Notes under the pieces: model-generated
What the model saw: the letters and a program-made list of their open reading frames with translations, nothing else
Told to the model about the DNA's origin: nothing
Database searches by the model: none
Translations under genes and position numbers: made by a program
Shown: positions 53,019 to 62,416 of the stretch, one piece after another
Layout: each line of letters begins with the position of its first letter
Numbering within the stretch: position 1 is the first letter of the stretch
Assembly (NCBI GenBank): GCA_963790415.1
Contig: CAWBOK010000003.1
Span: 930,001-994,000 of the forward strand
DNA length: 64,000 bases
Direction of reading: 5' to 3'
From: JAJZQZ01 sp963790415
GTDB lineage: Bacteria > Actinomycetota > Thermoleophilia > RBG-16-64-13

Positions 53019-53682
53019 CTACGGAACCTCGCGGACCACGACCTTCAGCGTGAGACGCTCGCGGCCTTCAGGCCGTGCACTCAGAGCGATGGTGGCCCGT
53101 AGCGGGCCTTGATCCTTGAAAGCGCCGTCGAGTGTCATGGCGTCAGGTGTCGACGACCAGCCCCGCGTCGACAGGAAGCGGGCAAGCTCCTTGTCCGCGG
53201 CGCTCGCCCGCAGACCGTCGCCCCTCCTCTTCACTTCCAGCGTCCCGATGGCGACGTACTGGGTCTCTTCTGAGTTCGACAGCGCACCCGCCGCCCGCAA
53301 GGCCGGGAAGTCCGCCCGACTGCCATCCGTATCCTGCATCGGCGAGACGATTCACCAGGGCGGCGAAGTCATCGGCGACAGCCCGCAACGGCTCGCGGTA
53401 GGCCGGAGTGGCCGCGTGGAGACCTGAGACCTTGACGTTGCTGATGTAGGTGACGTCGCGGGTGAACCACCAGCCCAGCGAAAGCACCAGCAAGACGGCC
53501 GCAACGATGCGGAAGTAGAGACTCCACCTGCGAGGGAATCGCAGACCGAAGACCCGCCACGCCGAGGTGTCCAGCCGTGGGTCAAGATCGGCCTCCGGCC
53601 CTGGATGCACGATTGGACCCGGCTCATCGCGTGGGGCGGTCACGTCCCGCGTGATGGCTTGTGGCCCGGGGGCGGGAGTCAC
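53019..53682 (-). CDS. Unknown membrane-anchored protein, one frameshift
   Basis: About 220 residues once joined. A proline-rich cytoplasmic start, a transmembrane helix (YFRIVAAVLLVLSLGWWF) near residues 55-72, and an external domain of about 145 residues. The frame changes near 53338-53342, where one extra base separates DDFAALVNRLA from MQDTDGSRADFPALRAAGAL. No family recognised. It faces the bc operon head to tail and overlaps the next minus-strand gene by 4 bases. Confidence 0.6.
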
Positions 53683-53867
53683 CGCGAACTGTGCGGCTTC
53701 AGCAGGTAGCCTCCAAGGATGGACATGACGAACCCCAGCACCGTGTAGATCAGGAAATCCTTGAGCTGTACATCAAGGAAGGCGAACGCCGCCTGCGACC
53801 ACAATGCGATTGCCGCGAGGATGAAGAGCAGCCCTATGAAATTCGGGAAATCGAAGCGCGCGCTCAC
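53679..53867 (-). CDS. Small two-helix membrane protein
   Basis: 62 residues with two hydrophobic helices (FIGLLFILAAIALWSQAAFA and DFLIYTVLGFVMSILGGYLL). The start of the downstream membrane protein overlaps its end (ATGA), so the two are co-translated. It may be a partner of that protein; function unknown. Confidence 0.6.
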   Translation of the reverse strand: MSARFDFPNFIGLLFILAAIALWSQAAFAFLDVQLKDFLIYTVLGFVMSILGGYLLKPHSSR

Positions 53868-53923
53868 TATCCGGTCTCCTCTCGACTTCCGTAGAATTGG
53901 GGGTGGAAAGCCCCTGTCCGGAT

Positions 53924-53931
53924 GCTATAGT
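53924..53931 (+). promoter_or_regulatory. Promoter candidate for the NapC-like cytochrome genes
   Basis: TATAGT at 53926-53931 with TGC in front (extended -10). The first cytochrome gene starts 159 bases further on. The region between shows an inverted repeat around GACCCCCGTTTCCGGGCCGGTC that could fold. No clear -35. Confidence 0.4.
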
Positions 53932-54089
53932 AGCAAACTGCTGACCGCTTGTGAAAAACATGCGTTGCCCGACCCCCGTTTCCGGGCCGGTCAGCATTCT
54001 GACGAGAGTGGCTACGAGATCCCGCTCGGCGCTCCCCCGCATGGGTCGCGCGCAGAGCGTGTGGTACGGCGCATGATAGTAAGGAAGGC

Positions 54090-54882
54090 ATGAAAGAGCC
54101 CGCACCCCTGCGTTTCCGGGTATATGACCGCAAAGGACGCACCGTCCGAATCCGGAAGCGCTATCTCATCTTGGTGGTGCTTGGTCTGGCGGCTGTGGTG
54201 AGTGCGGTCCTGTTCGTGCCCTTCTACGTGACGACCACGCCCGGGTTCTGTTTCAACTGCCACATCATGGAGCCGTTCGTCAAGTCGTGGGAGCACTCGT
54301 CGCACTCCAAGTTCGGCTGCGACAAGTGCCACGTCAAGCCCGGGCTTGTCAACCACGTGGTCAACTCGATGGTGGTGAGTCAGAACGTGTACCTCAACTT
54401 CCTCGGCCGCGCGAAGATGCCCGAGCAGATCCGTTCCGCCACGAACGAGAACTGCACTCAGGCAGGCTGCCACACCACCAACCGGGTGGCCTCCACGTCC
54501 GGTGATCTGATGATCCCCCACCGTGAACACGTCGAGATGCGCGGCCTGGAGTGCAAGGACTGCCACTTCAACGTGGTGCATACGCCAGACGGCGGCACCC
54601 CGTCCCGCCGATGGGAGTGTGCGCCATGTGCCACGACGGGGAGAAGGCGCCCAACACCTGCACCACGTGCCACACGCTCGCCGCCATCGGCCGACGAGGG
54701 TCACACCGGCATAGCCGCCATGAAGGACCACGGCGTCGATCGCCAAGGGCCGCGAGAAGGACTGCTTCAAGTGCCACCACAGCGATGCCAGTTTCTGTGC
54801 AAAGAGCGGCTGCCACGACCCGAGTGAGTTCCAGAAGCTCACCGACGAGCAACGTCTGAAGGAAAGGTTCGGTGTGGAATGA
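54090..54882 (+). CDS. NapC/NrfH-like membrane cytochrome, eight hemes, three frameshifts
   Basis: Begins RFRVYDRKGRTVRIRKRYLI, a membrane helix and then CFNCHIMEPF, the NapC/NrfH first-heme pattern. Eight heme sites: CFNCH, CDKCH, CTQAGCH, CKDCH, CAMCH, CTTCH, CFKCH and CAKSGCH; two are of the CxxxxCH type. The frame must change near 54597-54610, 54680-54690 and about 54745 to reach the last stop at 54880-54882. The recovered segments are all cytochrome-like, so these are probably sequence errors. It probably takes electrons from menaquinol to the periplasmic face. Confidence 0.8.
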
Positions 54883-55845
54883 GGTGGCCGCGGTTCCTGC
54901 GCGTCTACGATGAGAGCGGGCGGTCTGTTCGAGTCGAGTATCGCTACATCTTGCTGATGATCGCCGCCTTCGCGTTCGTGGGGATCGCGGCCATCTACCT
55001 GCCGGTGGCCATGACGTCGACCCCCAGCTTCTGCGCCAACTGCCACGTCATGCAGGAGCCCAAGGACCTGTGGGAGGATTCGACCCACGGCAATGTCAAC
55101 TGCATCGCCTGTCACGTCGAACCGGGCTTCCTGAAGCAACTCGAGCACAAGGTCTTGTCGTATAAGGAGATCTACTCGCAGCTCTTCAAAGGCGCCGAGA
55201 TGGCGGCTGACGTGAAGCGTCCCACCAACGCCAGCTGCCTGCAGTGCCACAACATCGATCGCGTGGTGTCCCGGGCGGCGACATCAAGATCCCGCATCGT
55301 CAGCACGTGGAGATGCAGGGCCTCCAGTGCGCCGACTGCCATTTCAACGTGGTGCATACGCGCAAGGGGACCCCGGGCGGGGCGCCGCCCATGGACGTCT
55401 GCTACATGTGCCACGACGGCGTCAAGGCCCCGAACGCCTGCACCACCTGCCATGTCAAGCCGCCCGACAAGACCGAGGCGCATCCCACGGATGCCGTCCA
55501 GAACCACGGCAAACTGGCACGGGAGCGCATCGAGGATTGTCGCCGGTGCCACAGCGAGCAGTCGAAGTTCTGCGAGAACTGCCACAGCACGCCGCCGGCA
55601 AGCCACGAAGTCGAGTCGTGGCGATACACCCACCGGGTGCGAGGTCGAGGCCAACGGCAAAGAGACGTGCTTCGGCTGTCATCAGGAGGACTTCTGCGAC
55701 AAGTGCCACAAGGTGCAGCATCCCCCGAACTGGGTGCAGACGCACCCCGAGTTCGCCCAGGGTGGCGGGGAACCGTGCAGCGTATGCCATTCACCCGGCT
55801 TTCTGCGACCGCTGCCATGAGTCGCAGGGTGTGACCGTCAACTAG
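54879..55845 (+). CDS. NapC/NrfH-like membrane cytochrome, twelve hemes, three frameshifts
   Basis: A homologue of the preceding gene (LRVYDESGRSVRVEYRYILL start, CANCHVMQEP first heme) but longer. Twelve CxxCH sites are recovered across three frames: CANCH, CIACH, CLQCH, CADCH, CYMCH, CTTCH, CRRCH, CENCH, CFGCH, CDKCH, CSVCH and CDRCH. The frame changes lie near 55265, 55640 and 55797. NrfH and NapC carry four hemes, so twelve is far outside the usual range. It overlaps the preceding gene (ATGA). A quinol-to-cytochrome bridge is the likely role. Confidence 0.78.
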
Positions 55846-55860
55846 AGGAGGGACGGATCG

Positions 55861-56886
55861 GTGGGAGACGCCCGTAATAGTGCGTGGTGGTTAGCGAAAA
55901 AATTCACGTTCCCGGTGCGGGTGGTCTGGGCTGGGACACTCCTGGGCGTCGTCGCGGCCCTCTTCGTGTCCTCGGCGTCTTTGGCGGCTACCACGACTTC
56001 TGTGCCGGCCGCCACGCCCTCCGCGGCGGTCACAACGACTTCCTTGGCCGTCACCACTACAACCACCCCGCCGTCACTCGGTCAGCAGGAAGAGCAAGAC
56101 GCGGCCGATCTTACCGATCGTTGTCTGACCTGTCACGCTGAGAAGAATCTTGGGGTCGTCGACGCGGACGGGAAGGCGAAAGACCTGTACATCCCTCCCC
56201 AGCCGTATAAGGATTCAGCGCACGGTCTTCTGCCCTGCAACGCCTGCCACACCGGCTTCAGCCACGATCCCCACCAGATGGTCACCAACGGGGAGTTCTT
56301 CGCGCAGACGGCGAACGAGGCCTGCCGCAACTGCCACGACGACCAGTACGAGATGTACAAGCAGAGCTACCACGGAGAGCTCACGCGCGGCGGCACCTCT
56401 GGCGGGAAAGGGGCGCCGGTGTGCACGGACTGCCACGGCACCCATGCCATCCAGAAGGTCGACAGTCTCGAGTACAAACAGAGCATTCCTATCGTCTGCG
56501 GACAATGTCACGGTAGTCGCGAGTCGACGTACCTCGACACCTATCACGGCAAGGCCGTCCTTCTGGGTAGGGAAGCGGCTGCCACGTGCGTGGACTGCCA
56601 CGGTGACCACAGCATCCTGCCGGTCAGCAATCCGCAGTCCACGCTCTCTTCCGTCAACATTCTCGGGACCTGCCAGCAGTGTCATCCCGATGCGACGCAG
56701 GGTTTCACGACCTTCCTTGTACACGTCAAACCGACCTCGCTGAAAGCGCCGCTCATCGTCTTCTCGGTGGCCTTCTTCTACCTCTCCATGATCATCGTCG
56801 TGTTCCTCTTCGGGGGCATCCACACGCTCCTCTACATCTATCGTGGCCTGAAGGACGGCTTGTACTTCAAGGGAGGAGGGCACTGA
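55861..56886 (+). CDS. Seven-heme cytochrome c, pair 1
   Basis: 341 residues. Signal peptide, Thr-rich linker, seven CxxCH sites (CLTCH, CNACH, CRNCH, CTDCH, CGQCH, CVDCH, CQQCH), then a C-terminal transmembrane helix (about 298-320). Recurrent motifs are CHGTHAIQ, YHGKAV and CVDCHGDHSILP. It overlaps the cytochrome b gene that follows (TGATG), so the two subunits are made together. Homologous to the protein at 57811-58809. GTG 55861 follows GAGGAGGGACGG. Confidence 0.87.
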   Translation: MGDARNSAWWLAKKFTFPVRVVWAGTLLGVVAALFVSSASLAATTTSVPAATPSAAVTTTSLAVTTTTTPPSLGQQEEQDAADLTDRCLTCHAEKNLGVVDADGKAKDLYIPPQPYKDSAHGLLPCNACHTGFSHDPHQMVTNGEFFAQTANEACRNCHDDQYEMYKQSYHGELTRGGTSGGKGAPVCTDCHGTHAIQKVDSLEYKQSIPIVCGQCHGSRESTYLDTYHGKAVLLGREAAATCVDCHGDHSILPVSNPQSTLSSVNILGTCQQCHPDATQGFTTFLVHVKPTSLKAPLIVFSVAFFYLSMIIVVFLFGGIHTLLYIYRGLKDGLYFKGGGH

Positions 56887-57740
56887 TGACCAACGGCACA
56901 GACGCCAGAGAAGGTGTGCGCCTCGTCTATCATCGCTTCAGCGCGTTCCACAGGTTCAATCACTATCTGGTGATGATCAGCTTCTTCGGCCTGGTCATGA
57001 CCGGTCTGCCCCTCAAGTTCAAGACCAGCCACTGGTCGCAGGTGGCGATGGACGGTCTGGGTGGCGTCGCGGCGGCCGGGTTCCTGCACCGAGTGTTTGC
57101 GGTGGTCAACATCCTCTATTTCGTCCTCGAGGGCGGCTACATGTTCTACTACGTGGTCGCGCGCAAGGGACCTATCTTCCATGAGGATTCCATCGTGCCG
57201 GGCAAGAAGGACTGGCAGGACATGAAGGGCATGTTCCGCTGGTTCCTCGGCAAGGCGCCGAAGCCTCCCCTGAGCCGCTTCACCTACTGGGAGAAGTTCG
57301 ACTTCTGGGCTCTCTTCGCGGGCACGGTGCTCATCGGGGGGTCGGGGCTGATGATGTGGTTCCCGGAGGCGACTACGAGCGTTCTGCCCGGCATAGTCTT
57401 GAACGTGGCGCTCGTGCTGCACTCGAACGAGGCGTTCCTCGCCACCGGGGTCATCTTCATCTTCGTCCACTTCTTCTCGGCCCACGGACGGCCCGAGTCG
57501 TTCCCCGCGGACCAAGTGATCTTTTCGGGCTACCTGCCCGTGGAGCACTACATCCACGAACGGCCGGCGGAGTATCAGAACCGGTTGAAGGCCGGCACGC
57601 TTGATCAGGTCGTGCGGCCCGCCCCTTCAGCGATGAAGCGGCGCTTGTTCGGTTGGATCACCGCGATCGTGACCGTGTTCGCGTTCCTGGTGTCCGCGTA
57701 CACCCTGCTGTTGATACTGTGGCCGCTCCTCTTTGCGTAG
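56886..57740 (+). CDS. Membrane cytochrome b, pair 1
   Basis: 284 residues, four to five membrane helices. Histidines in helix positions fit heme b binding (FHRFNHYLVM, FLHRVFAVV, LVLHSNEAF, FVHFFSAHGR). It resembles the cytochrome b subunit of formate dehydrogenase/thiosulfate reductase-type enzymes. It would pass electrons from the quinone pool to the seven-heme partner. A C-terminal hydrophobic segment (LLLILWPLLFA) is extra relative to pair 2. Confidence 0.85.
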   Translation: MTNGTDAREGVRLVYHRFSAFHRFNHYLVMISFFGLVMTGLPLKFKTSHWSQVAMDGLGGVAAAGFLHRVFAVVNILYFVLEGGYMFYYVVARKGPIFHEDSIVPGKKDWQDMKGMFRWFLGKAPKPPLSRFTYWEKFDFWALFAGTVLIGGSGLMMWFPEATTSVLPGIVLNVALVLHSNEAFLATGVIFIFVHFFSAHGRPESFPADQVIFSGYLPVEHYIHERPAEYQNRLKAGTLDQVVRPAPSAMKRRLFGWITAIVTVFAFLVSAYTLLLILWPLLFA

Positions 57741-57810
57741 AGCGAAGGCCGGGTCTTGTTGTGCGGAGTGAGGCTATGCATGGAGGTGAAACGGAACTCA
57801 TGATGAGACG

Positions 57811-58809
57811 ATGGGAGACGTGACGAGGGCCATTGCCGTACTGACGCTTGCGGGTATCTTCGTGGCGCTGTTCGCCCTGGCCACTCCGGCCCTGGCGGCC
57901 GACCCCGAGGGCTGTCTGATCTGCCACAGCGATCCCGACTTCACGAACCCGACGCCCGCGGAGGGCGAGCCGACCTCCCTTTACGTCGATTCGGCGAAGT
58001 TCGAAAAATCGGTCCACGCCAAGCTTGCCTGCTCGGCCTGCCACAAGGGGTTCGTCAACACCATTCCCGCGCATCAACAGGATCCCACCAAGGATTATAA
58101 GGAAGTGGCCATCGAGGCCTGCGAGACGTGCCATCCTGACGCCTTCGCCGCCTATCAGACGTCGAGTCACGCCAAGCTGTTCTACCAGGACCAAGCCGCA
58201 CCCATCTGCATCTCGTGTCACGGATCGCACGAAATACGCAGGGTGCGACTGGGGGACGAGACCGCCGATTTCAAGATGACCATGGCCCGCGACTCGTGCG
58301 GGCGCTGCCACAAAGACAAGTTCGAGAAGGCCAGCCACGAGTTGCACTTCAAGGCTCTCTCCCTGGGCTACGAGCGGGCGGCCACATGCTTCGACTGCCA
58401 TGGGTTCCACGACAACCTCTCCTTGAAGTCGGGGGAAGAACAGACTGTCGAACAGTGCCGGCAGTGTCACCCCGGAGCGACCGCCGGTTTCACCTACTTC
58501 CAGATGCACCTTGACCCAGGGTTCGAGAATGCGTTCTGGGGGGTGCGCCTTGTCTATCTCTTCTTCTCGACCCTGTTGATCGTTGTGCTTGTCACCGGTA
58601 TCGCGTATACGACGGTGCACCTCCAGAAGGAGACCCGTACCATCTTGGGAGTGGCTGGCCGGGGCGTGGGCCGCCTCTTCGGGTTCATCCGTGCCTTGGA
58701 AGAGGAGACCGCCCGGACGCGTGACGAGAACGGCGGCCCGGACGAGCCGCCCGCGGACGCCGCGGCCAAGACCGATGACGAACCCGGGGACCGCGGGGGG
58801 GTAGCGTAG
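57811..58809 (+). CDS. Seven-heme cytochrome c, pair 2
   Basis: 332 residues. Signal peptide (LTLAGIFVALFALATPALAA), seven CxxCH sites (CLICH, CSACH, CETCH, CISCH, CGRCH, CFDCH, CRQCH), one transmembrane helix near 250-272 and a polar cytoplasmic tail. Same heme pattern and C-terminal CRQCHPGATAGF as pair 1 (CQQCHPDATQGF), so the two arose by duplication. The start is uncertain: ATG 57811 and GTG 57820 are both possible. Confidence 0.85.
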   Translation: MGDVTRAIAVLTLAGIFVALFALATPALAADPEGCLICHSDPDFTNPTPAEGEPTSLYVDSAKFEKSVHAKLACSACHKGFVNTIPAHQQDPTKDYKEVAIEACETCHPDAFAAYQTSSHAKLFYQDQAAPICISCHGSHEIRRVRLGDETADFKMTMARDSCGRCHKDKFEKASHELHFKALSLGYERAATCFDCHGFHDNLSLKSGEEQTVEQCRQCHPGATAGFTYFQMHLDPGFENAFWGVRLVYLFFSTLLIVVLVTGIAYTTVHLQKETRTILGVAGRGVGRLFGFIRALEEETARTRDENGGPDEPPADAAAKTDDEPGDRGGVA

Positions 58810-59520
58810 ATGGCCGCCGGCAGTGACTACTACGTCCGCTTCAACGTCTACCACCGCATCAGCCACTTCGTGATGATGACCACCTTCATCGGCTGCACGC
58901 TCACGGGGCCTCCGTTGAAGTACAGCTACGACTTCTGGGCGCAGTCGATGATGAGTTTCTGGGGCGGGGTGCACAACGCCGGACTGGTGCACCGGGTCAT
59001 GGCCGCCTTCATGGTGGCCGACTTCGTCATACACGCCCTCTATCTTGCCTACTGGGTCATCATAAGGAAGGCGCGGGTATTCGGTCCCGACTCCATCTTC
59101 TTCCGCAAGAAGGACCTGGTGGACCTCATCGGTATGGTCAAGTGGTTCTTCGACCGGGGGGACAGGCCGCGGTTCGAGCGCTTCTCTTTCTGGGAGAAGT
59201 TCGACTGGTTCGCGGTCTTCTGGGGTATCGCGATGATCGGCACCTCGGGGTTCGCGCTGTGGTTCCCCACGGTCACCGGTCAACTGGTCTCGGGCATCTT
59301 CCTTAACGTGGCCCGTATCATCCATGGTGACGAGGCCATCCTCGCTATTGGCTGGATCCTGTTCGTACACCTGTACAACTCGCATCTGCGCATGAACGTG
59401 TTCCCAATGGATCCGGTGATCTTTACGGGGCGTGTCCCGATCGAGCACCTGAAGCACGATAAGGCCGCCTGGTACGACCGTCTTGTCCGCGAGGGCAAGA
59501 TCAGGCCCGAGTCCGAGTAG
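58810..59520 (+). CDS. Membrane cytochrome b, pair 2
   Basis: 236 residues, four membrane helices. The start codon directly follows the preceding stop. Histidines (VYHRISHFVM, GLVHRVMAAF, VIHALYLAYW, RIIHGDEAIL, FVHLYNSHLR) match those in the cytochrome b of pair 1. WEKFDWFAVFWG corresponds to WEKFDFWALFAG there. It serves as quinone-linked partner of the seven-heme cytochrome. Confidence 0.85.
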   Translation: MAAGSDYYVRFNVYHRISHFVMMTTFIGCTLTGPPLKYSYDFWAQSMMSFWGGVHNAGLVHRVMAAFMVADFVIHALYLAYWVIIRKARVFGPDSIFFRKKDLVDLIGMVKWFFDRGDRPRFERFSFWEKFDWFAVFWGIAMIGTSGFALWFPTVTGQLVSGIFLNVARIIHGDEAILAIGWILFVHLYNSHLRMNVFPMDPVIFTGRVPIEHLKHDKAAWYDRLVREGKIRPESE

Positions 59521-59524
59521 CGCT

Positions 59525-60460
59525 GTGGACCGTGCACCTCATCGGGCGGGGGCGGCAGTTCGCCTAGTCGCAATGGTGGCCGGGATGGCGGCGGTGCTCG
59601 TGGCTGTGCTGGTGCTCAGCGTCGAGGGATGCGGCACGACCGCGGAGCCTCCGGTCACCCAGGATCTCGGTCAGGCCATCACCGCGGAGAACCAAGCGGA
59701 ACAGGCCGCGGCCACCGGGGCGGCGGCTACACCGGTGGCCAACGGCTCGGCTCCCTCGCCTGACAACCCGGGTTCGTTCATCTCGCTGTGCGCCAACTGT
59801 CACGATTCTCTCGACAGCGAACTCGACTGGCGGACCAAGCGGAAGCTCGTGTTCAAGCACGCACCGCACTTCGCGGAAGGTATTCGTTGCTCCGCCTGTC
59901 ACAAGGAGTTTCCGCACAAGCCGGGCAAGATACTGCACGTGCCCGTTGAGACCTGTTTTGAATGCCACGGCACGGTGCACGGCAATCAAGGCGTTCTGGC
60001 GCCAACCGCCTGCAGCACCTGCCACACTCCCGATATCGCGACATCGACGGCCGACCACGAACAGTCGACGTGGCTCATGCAGGAGGGACCGGGTCTGGCC
60101 CGCCACGCCCGCATGGCTACTCAGCGGCGGCTGTACTGCAAGATGTGTCACGAAGGAGCCTTCTGCGACAGTTGCCACAAAGTGCAGATGCCTCATCCGG
60201 CCGGCTGGATGCCTAGTGGTCACGGTACAGAGGCGGCCGCGAACAAGGGCGCGTGCATCAAGTGCCACGAGACCGTTGACTTCTGCAACGATTGCCACCA
60301 CGCCGACTTCCCGAAGCTGGCCAGTTGGCAGACCGACCACAAGCAGGTCGTCAACAAGGATGGCGCGGAGCCGTGCTTCAAGTGCCATGCTGATCCGGAA
60401 CTGTTCTGCTCGAAGTGTCACGTCCAGACCGGCAAAGGACGGGGGACTCTTGGGGGGTGA
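59525..60460 (+). CDS. Exported ten-heme cytochrome c
   Basis: 311 residues. Signal sequence ending in VEGC (imperfect lipobox), linker, then ten CxxCH sites (CANCH, CSACH, CFECH, CSTCH, CKMCH, CDSCH, CIKCH, CNDCH, CFKCH, CSKCH). It contains one MPHPAGW unit shared with the next three genes. GTG 59525 lies four bases after the cytochrome b stop. First of a run of four exported multiheme proteins. Confidence 0.83.
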   Translation: MDRAPHRAGAAVRLVAMVAGMAAVLVAVLVLSVEGCGTTAEPPVTQDLGQAITAENQAEQAAATGAAATPVANGSAPSPDNPGSFISLCANCHDSLDSELDWRTKRKLVFKHAPHFAEGIRCSACHKEFPHKPGKILHVPVETCFECHGTVHGNQGVLAPTACSTCHTPDIATSTADHEQSTWLMQEGPGLARHARMATQRRLYCKMCHEGAFCDSCHKVQMPHPAGWMPSGHGTEAAANKGACIKCHETVDFCNDCHHADFPKLASWQTDHKQVVNKDGAEPCFKCHADPELFCSKCHVQTGKGRGTLGG

Positions 60461-60494
60461 CAGTCGTCACGACTCGAGGGAAGGAGGGCACACC

Positions 60495-61328
60495 GTGTAC
60501 CGATGTCGGCGCGCTGCCCGCCGTTGGAAGCTGGTCGGGCCGGGCCTGATGGTCATCGCCCTGCTCCTGGCGGGCTGCGGCGGTGGGGATGGCGGGGGCA
60601 CCGCCACGACGACGACCACCTCGGCGGAGGCCGCGATCCCGATCTCCAATGACGCATGTCTCTCGTGCCACGCCGATTTCCCCGCCACGACCGCGGGAGA
60701 GGATTCCAAGAAGTTCTCTCACGACCTGCACCTTGGGCAACGTATCTCGTGTTCCACCTGTCACAACACCGTGGGCCACGACGGGATGCCGACACCGCCC
60801 CAGCAGGTCTGCGACGACTGCCACGGCATAGCCATGCCTCACCCTGAGGGCTTCGACACGGCGCATGGGAAGCAGGTGGTCGAGAGCGGTGACGAGGTGT
60901 GCGCCGGTTGTCACAACGTCTACCAGCATTGCCAGGAGTGTCACGGCATCCAGATGCCCCATCCGGAGCAATGGACTCAGAAGCACGGCAAGATCGCCAC
61001 TCCGCAGATGCAGGTGTGCTCCCGCTGTCACGAGAAGTCGTTCTGTCTGACATGCCATCCGGTGGAGATGCCGCACCCCAAAGAGTGGACGACCGCGCAT
61101 GGCCTTGAAGTCGTGGCGAAGGGTTCGGTCGTCTGTACGAAGTGTCACGAACCCGACCTCTGCACGAGCTGTCACGGCATGCCCATGCCACACCCGGCCG
61201 ACTGGGGCACGGCACACCCGGCCGTGGCGAAGGAGAAACCCGGCGAGTGCACCATGTGTCACGTCCAGGAGGACTGTGACGCGTGCCATCAGATCCACCA
61301 GACTCACGGGAAAGGCGGTGGACAGTGA
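60495..61328 (+). CDS. Lipoprotein eleven-heme cytochrome c with MPHP repeats
   Basis: 277 residues with a canonical lipobox (LLAGC) and eleven CxxCH sites. Four units of the form MPHPxxWxxxH follow heme sites (IAMPHPEGF, IQMPHPEQW, VEMPHPKEW, MPMPHPADW). The regular spacing points to internal duplication of a two-heme module. GTG 60495 is preceded by AAGGAGGG; the stop overlaps the next start. Confidence 0.83.
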   Translation: MYRCRRAARRWKLVGPGLMVIALLLAGCGGGDGGGTATTTTTSAEAAIPISNDACLSCHADFPATTAGEDSKKFSHDLHLGQRISCSTCHNTVGHDGMPTPPQQVCDDCHGIAMPHPEGFDTAHGKQVVESGDEVCAGCHNVYQHCQECHGIQMPHPEQWTQKHGKIATPQMQVCSRCHEKSFCLTCHPVEMPHPKEWTTAHGLEVVAKGSVVCTKCHEPDLCTSCHGMPMPHPADWGTAHPAVAKEKPGECTMCHVQEDCDACHQIHQTHGKGGGQ

Positions 61329-62284
61329 CGCGCCGCAGAGTCGTCCTATTTGTCGGAATCGGGTTGGTGGTCCTCGTGATCGTGGCTGCGCTTGCCTTCG
61401 CGCTGGTGTCGGTCTTGCACGCCGAGGACGGCAGCGCCGTTTCGGACACCACGGGCTCTTCTGTCGGAGGTGCCTCGGACGAGTTGTCGATCGGTGCCTC
61501 AAGTACGGATTCGGTGCAGGGTGCGCCGACGCAGGTCTCGGGAGAGCCGTTCCGCACGTGTGAGGCGTGCCACCCTGACTACCTCAACAAGCCCGATCCG
61601 AGCGGCGACCTCGTGTTCTCGCACAAGACGCACATCGACAACGAGGTCCAGTGTGCCACGTGCCACGGCGGGACCGTGGGGCACTTCGCCGCCCCCGCAC
61701 CGATGATGATGACCTGCCTGTCCTGCCATGAAGGTGAGACGGCACCCAACGACTGCAAGAACTGCCATCGAAAACTCGAGGAGATCGCCCCGGGCCTCGG
61801 CGACCCGGCGGTCCACCTTGCACCGGACGCAAAGACACGCAAGACCTGCGCCAAATGCCACGACGTCAAGGTGTGGTGCGAGAAGTGTCACGGTGTCGAG
61901 ATGCCGCACCCGGCCACATGGCGCCAGCAGCATGGCCCCATGGCGCTCGAGCAGTCCGAGGTGTGCGTCAAGTGTCATCAGTCCATCGACAAGACCTTCT
62001 GCATCAGCTGCCACGGTGTCGTGATGCCACATCCGGCGTACTGGTATTCCAATCACGGCGATATCGCCCGCGCCAACCAGGCGGCATGTTTCCGCTGCCA
62101 CCCACGGCGCGAGCAGTTCTGCAATGAGTGTCATCACGCCGGGTTCTCACCCACGCCGCAGTGGGCGGGAGCGCAGCACGGGCAGGTGGTCGGCACGCAG
62201 GGAGCCGGTGCCTGTCTCGCCTGCCACAAGCAGGACTTCTGCACGACGTGCCACGCTCAGAAGGGGGTCGGGCCCACGATGTGA
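61325..62284 (+). CDS. Membrane-anchored twelve-heme cytochrome c
   Basis: 319 residues. Uncleaved-looking N-terminal anchor (VVLFVGIGLVVLVIVAALAF), linker, twelve CxxCH sites. Two MPHP units (VEMPHPATW, VVMPHPAYW). The GTG start overlaps the stop of the preceding gene. It is the largest heme load of the four exported proteins. Confidence 0.83.
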   Translation: MTRRRVVLFVGIGLVVLVIVAALAFALVSVLHAEDGSAVSDTTGSSVGGASDELSIGASSTDSVQGAPTQVSGEPFRTCEACHPDYLNKPDPSGDLVFSHKTHIDNEVQCATCHGGTVGHFAAPAPMMMTCLSCHEGETAPNDCKNCHRKLEEIAPGLGDPAVHLAPDAKTRKTCAKCHDVKVWCEKCHGVEMPHPATWRQQHGPMALEQSEVCVKCHQSIDKTFCISCHGVVMPHPAYWYSNHGDIARANQAACFRCHPRREQFCNECHHAGFSPTPQWAGAQHGQVVGTQGAGACLACHKQDFCTTCHAQKGVGPTM

Positions 62285-62416
62285 GTCGGGACCGGTCTCG
62301 GTCAGGTCGAGGCGGCCGGACCGGTGCCGAGACAGTGCTTGCGCCTCCTGGCCCGATAGTGGAGAATGAGCGACGATCGTGACCATAGCGATACGGAGAC
62401 GGAAGGAGGTGATTCT

